64,000 nt of DNA from Tamarix chinensis (taxonomy: Eukaryota; Streptophyta; Magnoliopsida; Caryophyllales; Tamaricaceae), in assembly GCA_030549775.1 (NCBI GenBank), contig CM060174.1, positions 28,214,117 through 28,278,116 on the forward strand, in the 5' to 3' direction. Numbering within the stretch: the stretch's first letter is position 1; each line of letters begins with the position of its first letter. Below are positions 1 through 11,786 of this stretch, in pieces. Under the pieces are notes generated by a model. The model did no database searches, was not told where the DNA came from, and was given only the letters and a program-made list of their open reading frames with translations. A program made the position numbers and the translations under genes.

Positions 1-715
1 TTCTTTTTAGTTAATAAATAATTTAGTTAGATTATTAGTAATGTAGTATTTATTTTCAGGATTGTGTAGGAGCAATAGACAGAACCTATCTTCGAGTAAA
101 AGTTTTTACATCGAATGCTCCTAAATACCGAGGAAAAAAAGATTACACCACACAAAATGTACTAGTGGCTTGTATATTTGACCTAAAATCTTCTTATGTT
201 CTAGCTGGTTGGGATGGAATAGCATCTGATGCTCGAATACTAAAAGATGCATTAAGATGACAATGTGGCCTTAAAATCCCACATCGTAACTACATTGCCA
301 TACTTACCAAATACATTTTACTTAATTTATTGAAATTTGTCTAATATTTTAGCCTTTTTACAGGTAAATATTATCTTGGTGATGTAGGTTTCCTATAATG
401 AGTGGCTTAATTCCACCTTATAGAGGAGTTCGATATCATTTGAAAGAGTACTTGCATAATCCACCTAGGTCTTCGCAAGAGCTATTTAACTTGCGTCATT
501 CTTCTTTAAGAAATGCAATTGAAAGAATTTTTGTTGTTGTAAAACAATTTTTTTCAATTATGGCAAGTGTAAATGAACCCTATTATGGTGTATATATACA
601 TACATGGATTATATTAGCATGTTGTATTATGCATAACTTTCTAATTGGTGTTGATATGAATGAAGCTATAATTAGAGAGGTGGGTTAAGAACTTGCCAAT
701 GGCGATGATGGAGAG
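1..715 (+). pseudogene. PIF/Harbinger nuclease remnant (HARBI1-like, Harbinger-1)
   Basis: The translated fragments match the DDE nuclease of plant PIF/Harbinger transposons, the enzyme that cuts and moves the element. From about 60 to 260 one frame reads through GAIDRTYLRV (first catalytic Asp region), then KYRGKKDYTTQNVL, then LAGWDGIASDARILKDAL (second Asp region), and stops at TGA near 258. From about 364 it resumes as [10 protein letters not shown], and 398-688 carries the family's [12 protein letters not shown] block and NAIERIF with the catalytic Glu. The acidic residues are present, but a stop codon, a frame break around 300-400 and the missing N-terminus make it non-functional. The 5' part may lie left of the window. 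The next fragment on the same strand is the usual partner protein of this superfamily. Confidence 0.85.
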
Positions 716-1039
716 TGAGAAAATAGGTTTGATAATCTTATAGAAGAAGGAGATACTGCTAGAGAAGAGTTTATAAGGAATTCGATAGCGGTGGTGATGT
801 GGAGAGATTATAGCCTATAAGCATTTTTTTTGAGTTATGTAATTTGAAAAAATGTACTATTTCATGTGTACTAAATTGTGAGACTTTGTTGTTTTGGTAC
901 AATATGTTGTATTCTACTTTGAACATGCTATGAAACATATGTCTTTTTTTTTTGGAGATCAATGCTTTGTTTTAAATGTGGCTTGATTATTTGCATACCT
1001 ATCATATTTGTCATCCTTTTTTTTAGTAGATTCAACTAT

Positions 1040-2062
1040 GCCTCCTCATCAAGTTGAGAGAAAAATTTGGACAAGTGAGATGGATGGAGTTCTTTTTATT
1101 GCTTTGCTACATAAGATGTGTATAGGTAATCATCCTGGTGGTACATTTACTATAGTAGCTTATAGTTTCGTATTAATAGAGCTTGAAGAAAAGTTTTCTA
1201 ACTCCTGATGGAACATGGACTGATTTCATAACAGGATAAAATATTTGAAGGGAAATTTTTTTGAATGTTATGACATATTTCAGAATGTTTCACAAAGTGG
1301 GTGGGATTAAAATCCCACCACTTAAATATGGGATCTCAAAGAGGAAGTGTGGAATAAACTAATTGAGGTGTATATAATGTCAATATGATGGAATTATTAA
1401 TTTTTTTTGCATAAGGTTTTATTCTTTTGTATATGGTGTTCATAATCTATATTTGTTAAGTGTTATGACTTAATTCACTTTGTTGTTTGTTTGTCATAGA
1501 GCAATCCAAAGGCTATAGAGTGGAAGGGTAAAACAGTTCCCTTCTATGAAAAATTGGAACAACTATTTTCTAAAGAAAGGGTAACTCGAGATAATGCTAT
1601 AATTGCTGTTGAAGTAAGAGAAAGGATAAGGGAAGCTGTAGGAAAACATGGAGTGTCTAGTAGCATGATTCAAGATACTGTAGCATGATTCGAGATATTG
1701 CCATTATTGTCTCACAAGACGAAGTTCACATTGAGGGGTTTAGTTCATTTGGTATTGATTCTAGGGCTCCACCTCATTCTAATCAAGATTATGGTTCAGA
1801 TGCTAGTAATGCAAGTGTATCACAAGCAGGTGCGAGTCATGGAAAAGCTACAAGGGTAAGAGGAAAATGGATACATTTATTACAGTATGTTCTGATATGT
1901 TAAGTGGATAGGTAGAGAAGTTTTCCACTATTATGGACAAATGCTCACGTGTTGATCCCGTTGAGGCTATTAAGTGTGTTGAGGAGCTTAACTTCAATCC
2001 AAGGTACACAATGCTGGATTATTTTCATCTTTCAAAGAATTATGCATACTATGAGATGTGAA
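1040..2062 (+). pseudogene. Myb/SANT-like accessory protein remnant of Harbinger-1
   Basis: This is a decayed copy of the second PIF/Harbinger protein, a Myb/SANT-like DNA-binding protein that works with the nuclease. The piece at 1,056-1,200 reads RKIWTSEMDGVLFIALLH and GNHPGGTFT, the start of a Myb_DNA-bind_3-type domain. About 1,290-1,370 continues with a GW..N pattern and LKEEVWNKLIEV, and 1,497-1,690 reads AIEWKGKTVPFYEKLEQLF then RERIREAVG, the usual end of the domain. After an acidic/Ser-rich linker (1,700-1,850) a C-terminal helical stretch runs in a shifted frame to about 2,060 (VDPVEAIKCVEELNF). Some gaps may be introns (about 1,380-1,497). Several stops and frame changes show it is broken. 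Confidence 0.75.
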
Positions 2063-2474
2063 ATGTGTATCCCTTAGAATAACACCGGTCTACATTTTGG
2101 CTTTTACTGGTGCAAGCACAAATCATTGATGAATTATAACCTTCCCCTTATATATAGTTTCATACTTTAAGACACTTGAATTAAGATGTCCTACAACAAC
2201 AACAAAATGGTGGCGGGTAATAGGAACCATGCATTTTTCTTCCATTTTACATATCTATTTATATATTACTTATCAAATAGATAGTATTATTAAATTGACA
2301 ACTAAATTTTTAATCACAAAAAAAATTCCACAAATTAAAAGCAATATAAAAAATGAAAGAATCAAAACTACATCATTAAAGCAAGTTATATACACCGGGG
2401 TGTATAAAATAAGATGTAACTATATGGAAACATGGCATAGAAGTGTAATTAATTAAATAGTCATTTATAACATA
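2063..2474. other. AT-rich tail of Harbinger-1, no gene seen
   Basis: AT-rich sequence after the accessory protein. I see no coding similarity, and I could not identify a right terminal inverted repeat for Harbinger-1 here. Confidence 0.4.
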
Positions 2475-2815
2475 AATCTTGAAAACCAAGATATGGAGGA
2501 CATAATCACCTTTATGGATAAGATAATCACTTGTAGAAATGTGATAATAATTTATGTAGGTATGATAATCAACAATGCTACATATAACACATTATCACTA
2601 TCTTAGACAAAGAAATAACTTAGGGAACATGGCAAAATGGTCTAATTAATGAAGAAGTCATATATATCATGGAGCTTAGGTAAAAAAAACATGGAGAATA
2701 TAATTACTTATTTTTTCTAGGATAATATCTTGTGTAGAAGAGATAATTATTCACATGAATAAGACAATCATCAATGTTGCACCTATAACAGAACCACTTT
2801 TTTATTCAGGATAAT
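2475..2815. repeat. Imperfect two-copy tandem duplication (about 200-bp unit)
   Basis: The stretch from about 2,480 to 2,610 (dense in ATAATCAC and GATAATCA words, ending in a TATAACACATTATCAC-like phrase) recurs in weaker form at about 2,690-2,815. The order is the same in both: GGA.ATAAT, then GTAGAA..GTGATAAT-like, then ATAATCA..AATG, then CTATAACA. The copies are visibly diverged. Confidence 0.5.
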
Positions 2816-2899
2816 CACTTGATTTTTTTTACTAGATGCATCTCGCTAAATGCACCAGGGTATGCTATATTGGTATTGCAACATTTGTTTTTGGGTAAG

Positions 2900-3400
2900 T
2901 AATTGGTATTGCAATATTAGTCTTTAATATTAGTGGTGGCATTAAAAACTATATTTAATACCTTATACTTTGTGCTTGTGAGTGTGTCTAAAAACTATAC
3001 ATTGATAAGACATATGTAAATTTTTTTTTTATGAAATATTGAATCACTAAAAGTAGTAGTTATTCTAGATTTGAAATTTACATTTATCTCCTATCTATTT
3101 ATACACATTGTTTGGTACATAAGAAAAACTATAAAAATAAAAATAAATAGGGAAGAAAAGCGAGGGGGGTGTGTGTGCATTAAATGCATATGGTACTTAG
3201 TAAGGTGAAAATTCACTCAAGTAAAATTATCCATTCAATTTACCTACGTAAAATTATCTACCCATAACATTCCGCACTAAATTTTTACCTATCATATTTT
3301 ATTATATGTGTTAAGAAAATAGACTCATTTAAAAGCTAACTAGAAAAACCTAATAGGAATAAACCTAAACAAAGGAAGGAAGAGTGCGCTGCATACAACA
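2900..3400 (-). repeat. Degenerate 3' LTR of the Ty1/copia relic
   Basis: The segment at about 3,000-3,280 is a direct repeat of about 7,855-8,125: both contain AAATGCATATG.TACTTAGTA followed by AGGTGA..ATTCA, a CATTTATCT.CTA block and a CCATTCA block, in the same order. On the minus strand a purine tract (complement of 3,401-3,411) is followed directly by TGTTGTATGC, as expected for a polypurine tract next to an LTR start. The outer edge is not clear. Confidence 0.5.
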
Positions 3401-6400
3401 CTCTCCCTCAATTTAACATACACCTAAAAAATGGCTCATACCCAAATTTTGCACTAATTCTTCAAAATTTCTAGAAGACAATGATTTTGTGAATATGTTG
3501 GTTAGATTCTCAAAAGATTGAATTTGTTGGACGTTAACCATTCCTTCCATCTTTAGATCATGTATGGAGAAAAAATTTTATGTTGTATGTTTTATTTTGT
3601 CTCCTTTTTTGTGGCCTTCATTTTTACTTGAGTGAAATAATATGTGATTGCTTTCATACCATATCTTTTTGCATGTGTTAACATTCATTTATCATCCTTT
3701 ATATGAATTTTTTTTTTGTCATTTGACACCATTTCACATGCATATGAATATGTAAATACTTCTTTCACTATGTTGTCATTTCTATCAAGTTGTTCTTTGG
3801 TGGAGACATAGTTTATTAATATATCATAATCATTAGTATTTCCATCATCAAACACCTCTTTTGAGGTGTGGTCTTTAACCTTTGAGGTATAATTACCTTT
3901 TCTTTCAATGAAATGAACAATTTTGATATCATTTGATATTTAATTTTGCTTTTTCATCCTTTTGGTCTCAAGTCTTTTGAACCAAGTGGTTGACCAGGCT
4001 TTCGACATGGTGTAGTTTTATTTGTAGGATTCCTATCTAAATTTTTTGTAGGAAATAGAATAACTGTGAGAGAATTCATCATTAGAATATGTTACTTTCC
4101 TAGTTTCTTGATGTCAGTGAGTGCATCAGGTAATTAATTAGCTATACCTTGTAAATGTATCATCTTTTGCACTTCTTATTCACACAATTTCGATTAAAGA
4201 TCAAGATAGGATAAAACAAATTCATTCCATTTTACATCCTTTGTATATAGGTCCACATGGCTCTTATATCCCCCTAAGTCAAGGAATATTATTTCATTAA
4301 AATGATAATCAACAAACTATATTGTAAATATACCACCAGTCATAAGTTTAAGATACTTAATAATTGATGGGGATTTAAAACTAACATAAATTTCTAGTCT
4401 TCTTTCTTGAACAATTTTTATTCTTTGATTTGGGTTAATAGGTAGATACAAAATATAACTAAATATTTTGAGATGTGATATATTTTCTTCTTTACTAGAT
4501 ACAAATTGTAATGGAGACTATTTATGAGATGTGTTTAATCTTAACTAAATTAAAAATATCACATGTAATAATATAAGTCCCCAATCTGCTGATGGTAATT
4601 TGGAACCCGTCAATTATGATTGAGCACTCAATTGTAATCTCATAATCTAATATTCAGTAATACCATTTTTCGCATGAACATGGTCTATTAGATACTACAC
4701 ATAATTCCCAATTGACATATAATAGTTATTAAATACTTAGGATGTAAATTTATCGGCATTATCAAATATTAACTCCTTTATTGTATAATCGGGGAGTTGA
4801 GCTCTTAATTGAATGATTTGAGCTAGGAGTCTAGTGAATGACACATTTCTACTAAAGAATAAACTCACGTGTGACCAACATGTTGATGTGTTAATTGACA
4901 ACATATAATATAAAATAGCCCACATGGAGGGACAAACAATCCATAAATGTCTCCTTATATCCTTTCTTCATGGACGGTCTTATGATCAACTTGACAAGAG
5001 AATAGGAAACATATGATAAATCAAAAGACTTTAAAACCATAATGTTCCTTAATGAATGTCTAATTGAATTTCAAATAATTATGTGCTTGCAAATGGCCAT
5101 CCTATAAAGTACATGCTTTCTTATATTATAACTTCCTGTTAAAGATCACATTTATTTTAATTTGACTTATGTTGGTATAACATACTCTTAACGAATATGC
5201 TGGAATTTTCTCAAGAGTGCATTTCTTGCCACAAATACTATTTCCCATTTTCATTCACGATTTCCATATCTTAATCATTTTGGTAGATGTCTTTAAAATT
5301 CAACAAATTTCTTTGTTATTTTATTGACTATAGTGTGCACTTAATTACTAATTTTTCCCCTTAGGGAGCAACATGCATGCTCTTCTAGAGCCTTCTATGA
5401 ACTTTGTAGTATTAGATATAGTGTTAACATTAGCACCAATGTATTGTAGTTAAAAAATTAGTCATTTCTTTTAGGATAATATGTGCAGTGGTATAATTTA
5501 CAATACATTTTTCTTTACCATTGGATTGGTTTTCATATGTACTCATATCTTTAATTTAAAAAATAAAGAATAATTGTTAGGTTATAATTAAAACAAACCT
5601 CATATTCTTTAATAACATAAATCACAAGATAACATAAACAAAGATTAGAGTAATTATAAAAATGGCATGCCAATAGAGGATATATTACAACATGATAATG
5701 GATGAAATGCTAAAACATATTAAAAGAGAAACAAAAAGATAGTAGATATACTATCCTCTTAATTGGTAGCATTCCCCATAATGGAAAATTCATTACTATT
5801 CTTAGTGTTATCGATGAAGCTATCAGTAATTTATAGAGTGGGTATAGAGGTGGTAATGCTATCTATGAAATTAAATTTAACATTCTTACCCTAATATTTG
5901 ATGAAACATCGGTATAAATCTACCAAGGTTTTGGTAGTTGTAAAAATATTAGCCTAGTGTCTAGTTATGCCATATTTATAACATATTGTTTTTTTCTTGT
6001 ACACAATTTCTTATTCCCCATGATATTTGTGATTTCAAAGTTATATTTTCTTTAAAACCTATGCCTCCATGATTATAGCATTTAAGGTGGCCCCTTTTAT
6101 GACCTATAACATAATAGTTGTCTTATTATTGTCCATTGTAATACCCATGTCCACCTTTTTGTGTAGCATTAGCTTCAAGTAATACCATGGAATTTTTCAA
6201 TCATAAGTTACGATTTATTAACAATAACTCACTATTTTTCATCCATAAGAAAAAAATTATATTTTTATTAAAATTTCTTAGTTAATAATACTCTTCTAAT
6301 AAGACATTAGATGTGTGAAAAGTGGAGAGTGTTTTTTCTACCATTTTCTTATTGGTGAGTGCTTTTCACACATTTTTAACAGGGATATCACTTTATGTAT

Positions 6401-6770
6401 AATTGAGTTATAGTCACTTATAATATTATAATCCTTGAACCCTAAGTGGATGCAATCATATTGAGCCTTTAGGAGGATGATCATATTTTGATGTTGGTAC
6501 ATCTGTATTAACTTATCATATAATTTCATTGGATCTTGTTATACTGAGTACTCAGTGATCATCTTTCATATAGATGATGTCAAATGAATATTATTTCCAT
6601 TACCTTTTCTTCCTTTGTTGCATTATTATTTGTTTCAATAGTATAATAAAGGCCTTTAGTAATTAGATTTGCATACAAATGTATGCTACTATGTGACCTC
6701 ACTGTACAACATGAGCCCTTACCATATTTTATGTAGTTTGTTTTACTAGTATTTTACCATACTGATATTA
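3401..6770 (-). pseudogene. Ty1/copia gag-pol relic
   Basis: Read on the minus strand this is a copia polyprotein in many broken pieces. Gag: 6,529-6,338 gives KLYDKLIQMYQHQ, LKAQYDCIHLGFKDYN and SLLKMCEK, typical of the copia gag core; further gag pieces reach down to a weak zinc-knuckle remnant near 6,090. Integrase: about 5,110-4,870 contains GHLQAHNYLKFN, CQVDHKTVHEERI and a T.QHVGHT piece, and 4,860-4,737 gives FTRLLAQIIQLRAQLPDYTI followed by a DNA..FTS motif. After the integrase, 4,500-4,230 reads ISHLKIFSYILYLPINP and SPSIIKYLKL, and about 4,000-3,960 gives PLGSKDLRPKG. The start of reverse transcriptase is barely visible at 3,860-3,560; the rest is missing. Stops and frameshifts throughout make it dead. 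Confidence 0.75.
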
Positions 6771-7310
6771 CATTTTTATAGTCACTTTGATGTTCTCACT
6801 TTTGTTTTAGTGAGTAGAGGATGATTTGTAGTGTTACAATTCTCAACTTGAGTAAGCTTCTGATGATGTCATGGGTCCATAACTAACCATTTCTTGGGGT
6901 TTGAGAGTTACATTGTCTAGTACTTCAGAGTTAGACTAACATACTTAGATGTATTTTTCCTATTATGATGGAATTTTATGTTTTCTTTGTTACATAAATA
7001 CCTAGTTTCGGTTTCTTTATTTGGATTTTGCAAGCCTCGCTCTTATGTATATTATTCTCATCCTTATTACAATAATTTTTTTTTAAGCATGCATTCCTTT
7101 GCTCTTTATTTCATTTTTCCTTATATCAAATATATGTTAGGGGATAATCCCACTTCTCTCCTATTTTATGTAGCGGTAACCTTACCCTATTTTCTTCAAA
7201 AAAAATTTTATGTTTCAAAATTTGGGGGTATTACATTTTTTATCTAGCTCCCTATCTGAACTTATTTCCAAATTTCTAAAACAAGCCATTCTATGGATGA
7301 CCAAATCACT

Positions 7311-7349
<39 letters not shown>

Positions 7350-7849
7350 AAGAGCGTGTTTTGATATGGATTTATGGCTTAATAATGTTGATGATGGTGA
7401 GTGATACTACTGATTTTATTATATTTTGTTTCTCATTTTATTTTGATCTACTCTGATATACCTCATAGAGTTTTTATTACTCTTGGATCTTGCTTCATTT
7501 CTTGTGGTATGTTTAGATCTATATTATATGTTTTTTTTCTTATGTAACAGAGATGATTTACATCAAGATTAACTTAATAGCTTGGATGTGCTTTTTAAAA
7601 AAAATAAAAATAAATGTATGTACATTGAGAAAAAAATGATTTTTGCCAAGGTCTTGAGATCATCTTTTTAAAAATATTTTCTAGTTTCATATATGGAGGA
7701 TCTATTTTTCTTGTTTGGAAATAATAGAGAATACTTCCAAAAACAATCACAAAAAAATGACCTCCAAAAAATTATATCTTGTTTTCAGGTTGAAGGTATA
7801 TTTACAGAAAGACTCTTAGACCAAAGACAATACAATTTTTTTTTGTTAG
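6771..7849. other. Leader region of the copia relic, no gene seen
   Basis: AT-rich DNA between the gag remnant and the right LTR remnant, interrupted by a GA dinucleotide tract. I did not find a primer-binding site for the copia element, so its 5' structure is unclear. Confidence 0.35.
7313..7346. repeat. (GA)n microsatellite
   Basis: Uninterrupted GA dinucleotide run of about 17 units. Confidence 0.95.
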
Positions 7850-8130
7850 ATAGTTCATGTTGATAATGAGATAACATATAAATAATTATTTGATTCCTTA
7901 GATTAGTAAAAGTAATAGTAATTCTTGATTTAACCTTTATATTTATCTACTAGTTATTTATTTATAGTATTTGGGACATAAAACAAACTATGAAGATCAT
8001 ACAATCTTAAAAGAATTGAGATTATCTATGTATGCATCAAATGCATATGATACTTAGTAAGGTGACTATTCATCCAAGTATAATTACCTATTCCATTCAC
8101 CACAAATGATTTGTTCTACTCATAACATAT
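7850..8130 (-). repeat. Degenerate 5' LTR segment of the Ty1/copia relic
   Basis: Direct repeat partner of about 3,000-3,280 in the same orientation, sharing AAATGCATATGATACTTAGT-type sequence and the following blocks. It lies upstream of gag on the minus strand, where a 5' LTR would be. The element spans about 5.2 kb between the two copies. Confidence 0.5.
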
Positions 8131-8318
8131 ATGAAATTCATGCAATTTATATGTCGCTATTCAATAAATGATTTACTTTACATAAATTTTGCATTGCATC
8201 AAAAATTAGGATTGTGAAGAAAATTTTAAAAATTGTAAATCGTTAAGCAACTTCACTTTAGTTAGAATATTTGGAAATTAACTCCAAAATAAATTTTATT
8301 TCAATAATATATTATTTT

Positions 8319-9070
8319 TGCAACACCTAGGCCTTACAAGGATTGTGGGTAGTTATTGTAGAGTACTTTTAGAATCAATGATTGGCCTTACAAATCAACA
8401 TGAACCTTTTCGAGCGTGTTTTATTTCAACTTACAAAAATCTTAAGAAAATACCTAAGAGTTCACTCATCCTTAAATTACTTCAATTCAAGCACGCTAAC
8501 CTATGAAGTTCTTTAAGGATATAGTTCATGAAAAGAAGATATATCGTGCTAATATACATAATCTTATCAATCATTTTAAGACTCTTCCATCCAATAGATA
8601 TTTGGGGATATCACATATGCCCCACTCTAGAATACAATGTTCTCATCACTCCTTAACCACTAATGGTCTCATGACATTATATCCTAAGAATCATCTTGCT
8701 AAGCAACTAACACACTCATCCAAGTTCAGGTTATGATCATGATTTTGCTCTGATACCATTTTCTAACACCCCGTTCTCATTAAGTTTATGGGTAGTAATT
8801 GTGGAGTGGTTTTGGGATAATTAATTGGCCCTACATATCAACATGGGTCTTTTAAAGCATATTTGTTTTTATCAACTCACATGCATGCCGATAAGCTTTC
8901 TAAGAAGTCACACATCCTTAAGTTGCTCCAAGTTAATCATGTTTAACTATAAAGTTGTTTAATGATAAATTTTCCAAAAAGAACATATGTGTTGTTAATA
9001 TAAGTAGTCATATCAATCTTTTTAAGCCTCAACTGTCTAACACTAAGTTTTTGGTATTATAATTTTCACA
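8319..9070 (-). mobile_element. TRIM-like mini LTR retrotransposon
   Basis: Two direct repeats of about 300 bp, 8,319-8,615 and 8,762-9,070, flank a core of about 146 bp. Read on the minus strand, the right copy ends in a GGGGTGTTAGA-type terminus and is followed after four bases by a perfect 12-bp primer-binding site for initiator Met tRNA (complement of 8,747-8,758). The left copy is preceded by a purine-rich AGAGTGGGGC tract and begins TGTGATATCCCC. Short LTRs, a tiny non-coding core, a PBS and a PPT define a TRIM. It has no coding capacity and would depend on another element's proteins. No clear 5-bp target duplication was found, and the LTR copies are diverged, so it is old. Confidence 0.8.
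8747..8758 (-). promoter_or_regulatory. Primer-binding site (tRNA-iMet) of the TRIM
   Basis: On the minus strand this reads TGGTATCAGAGC, complementary to the 3' end of plant initiator methionine tRNA, four bases from the LTR end. Confidence 0.85.
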
Positions 9071-9700
9071 AATAACCTTTATTGTTTTTTATGAATGATA
9101 AATATTCTTTGTTTCAAAAGACTCAAAATAGTGTATAACTTCTATAGGATTTAGGAAGTTATTTTTTCATTATATATTATAATTAAATTGTTAATGATGG
9201 TTGATGAATGGAGATGATGTATTTTTCTTTTCTTTTGTGTTGCTCTTTCATCTAAATATTCAAGCATGTTATATTGCACTTTTTTTTGGGATGAAAGGGC
9301 TTAAAGTGTTTTTCTATTGAAAACATAAGTATTTATTTAGCTAGATATTTCTATAAGAGAGTATATGATATATGATTGATAAATTTCACACTAATACATG
9401 TCCATTCTTATTCTCATTAGGATACATAATACTTAGAAAATATTATTGACTTTTTTTCATGCTTCGATTAATTTTTTTGAGAACAACCAAGTCTAATTTT
9501 TTTTTATTTTTTTACTTTCGCAATGTATATATGATAGTTATTTTCCCAAAACTATCAATATTAATTAGCTAGATATATTTGTTAGTGATAGTAAATGTGG
9601 TCAATTGTTCTAATTACAAAGATTGTAGTACACTAAATAACATTTAAATGATATTAAGAGATACCAACCAATGCAACACATGGAGAAACATAGCATGTGT
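9071..9700. other. AT-rich spacer, no gene seen
   Basis: Between the TRIM and the CACTA left end. No coding similarity, RNA gene or clear repeat noticed. Bases 9,698-9,700 (TGT) are the left target-site duplication of the CACTA element. Confidence 0.4.
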
Positions 9701-9721
9701 CATTACTACGAGAAGGAAAAA

Positions 9722-10012
9722 TAATAATGGCATATTAATAATGGTAGTTTTGATACTGGTTATAGTTTAGAACTATTATTAAAACCTTCACCATAAAATT
9801 ACACATAGTAGTTTTAATAACATTTCCTTTGAGAATAGTTATTAAAAGATATTTTAACAACGATTCTTGAGAATACCGTTATCAAAAGGGCCATCGGTTT
9901 TAATAACGGTTCTCTCAGGAGCTGTTATTAAAAATCTTTTAATAGTGGCTCTTACAAGAACTGTTATTAAAACATCTTTGAATAATGGCTCTTACAAGAA
10001 TTGCTATTAAAA
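9722..10012. repeat. CACTA left subterminal repeats
   Basis: Short direct and inverted copies of TTTTAATAACGGTTCT and its complement-like form (GTTATTAAAA) recur every 30-50 bp. They match the array at 32,065-32,640. In CACTA elements such repeats are where the element-encoded protein binds. Confidence 0.8.
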
Positions 10013-10426
10013 ACTCAATCTTCCACCTCTTATTTTGTTTAGTTCTTGTTTCGTGCCAAAAATTGTAGATTCTCTTACTCTTGTACTCTCCTTCTAGTGT
10101 GAACCCTTGTACCACCACACCGTGCTCCACCACTCCTCATGCTCTCAACTTTAGGTAACCACCACACTTTCTCTTTTTCACCACCAACTCCAACCATCCA
10201 CTCATTTGCTTGCACCACCACACACACCACTACCATTCTTAGTGTTGTATGTTCGTCCATTCTTGCGCATGTTGCCTGCATTTGGTCCTCCTTGATCCAC
10301 CATGTTAGTAGGTGGTTTCCAATGTCCTCTTTCTCATTGTTAATTCTCTTGCTCGTCGCCACTTCTCTTACTTTCTTTGCTCCTCTTACGTATGGTTTTG
10401 TTATTTCGTAGCTTATTTTCTGCACT

Positions 10427-10460
<34 letters not shown>

Positions 10461-11786
10461 ATATGCATGTTGATGTAAGTTGCAATGTGTGTTATTAAAG
10501 TATTGTAGTTTGTTGTTGAAAAATATGTTGTTGTTTCTTGGTAAAAAATTTTATGTTGTTGAATTTGTTGGTGTTATATATTAACATGCATGAGTGTATT
10601 GGTGGACCATACATATATATCTATATATATATACCATTGTAGTGGTTAATTACTAAGAGAAATAAAGTACTTCAAAATATTAGTAATGTCACTTGTAAAA
10701 ACTATATATATACATTTTCATTTATAAGTATAGGACACTAGGATTTTATGAAATTCCATATAATTAAATGAAATTATATTTTACATATGTAAATCTTTAA
10801 ATGAAAAATTTAATTAGTGTTGCATGTTAATAGTTTTTTTTGATGAAGATCAAATAGACATAGAAAATAAAGAAAATATGAAATTGAATATTTAAATAGA
10901 GAGGAATAGCTATGTATAATAATAATAAGAAGAATGATAATGATAATAACATATAGAATTTATTAAGGTTTAATTATAGTTATCTAGGTTTAGGATTAGG
11001 GTTTATTAGGTTTAGGGTTAGTTTTTATTATAATTTATTAGGTTTAGAGTTTATCATTTATTGGCCCATACCATATTAGATCATATCACCTACTCTTGAC
11101 CCTACCTCAAACGGAGCCATGGTCATTGGCTACATCTACTTTTTTGCATTGGTTTTTCTACTATATTGATGCACCACACCCAAGATTTATTGAGGGTGAG
11201 GTATTTTCCAGAGAGTATGATTGGATATCTAGAAATCTAATGGTGATTGATGATAAGTAGAGGTTTCGTCATAGCTTGCCTCCGAGTACCCACCTCGGTT
11301 ACTCTAGAGTATCTATGACTAGACTCTCGGTTGATGAGGTGAGTGAATAGATGACATATCGAGATGAGTGGACTTTGAGAGTGATAGTTATAAGTCGGGC
11401 TCAATGAGGCTACTAAGAGATTTAGTTTTACGGTTATGAGTTTTTCTTAGTTAGGTGTTTGGGCTTTAGCAAACTTTTTATGTGTGTAGTGCTACTATTG
11501 CTTTAATATTGTAGTATGTATATCTTTTGTAATTTGAACCATTTTATAATGTTTTTCTATGTATGCATATATCTATGTATGAATATGAACTATTTTTAAG
11601 TATGAGCGGCTTGAGTATTGATAAATTTTTGGAAACGTGTTCTCATGATTTGTATATATATATAACAGTATGATACATTTGAGTTATATTCTTTCTAAGC
11701 ATAAGTGGTTTGTGAATTATTAAACTTATAATTAAATTAATTTGTAATAATTACTTTTTCATGGGATACATATAGATTGAAAAACT
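10013..11786. other. CACTA 5' region upstream of the transposase remnant
   Basis: No convincing gene. It includes a Thr/Ser-biased open frame (10,139-10,411) without recognisable domain, a (TA)n microsatellite at about 10,428-10,456, another short TA run at about 10,614-10,631, and a telomere-like phrase (GTTTAGG/ATTAGGGTTT, GTTTAGGGTTAG) at about 10,983-11,050. Confidence 0.45.

Noticed and set aside
7210..7404. 64-codon frame with an RERERE run
   Set aside because: The run is the (GA)n microsatellite.
8318..8736. Open frames of 62 and 77 codons inside the TRIM
   Set aside because: They cover LTR and core of a non-coding element and show no similarity to known families.
10139..10411. Thr/Ser-rich 90-codon frame with an overlapping minus-strand frame of 116 codons
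   Set aside because: No domain, both strands open, located in the non-coding 5' region of the CACTA.
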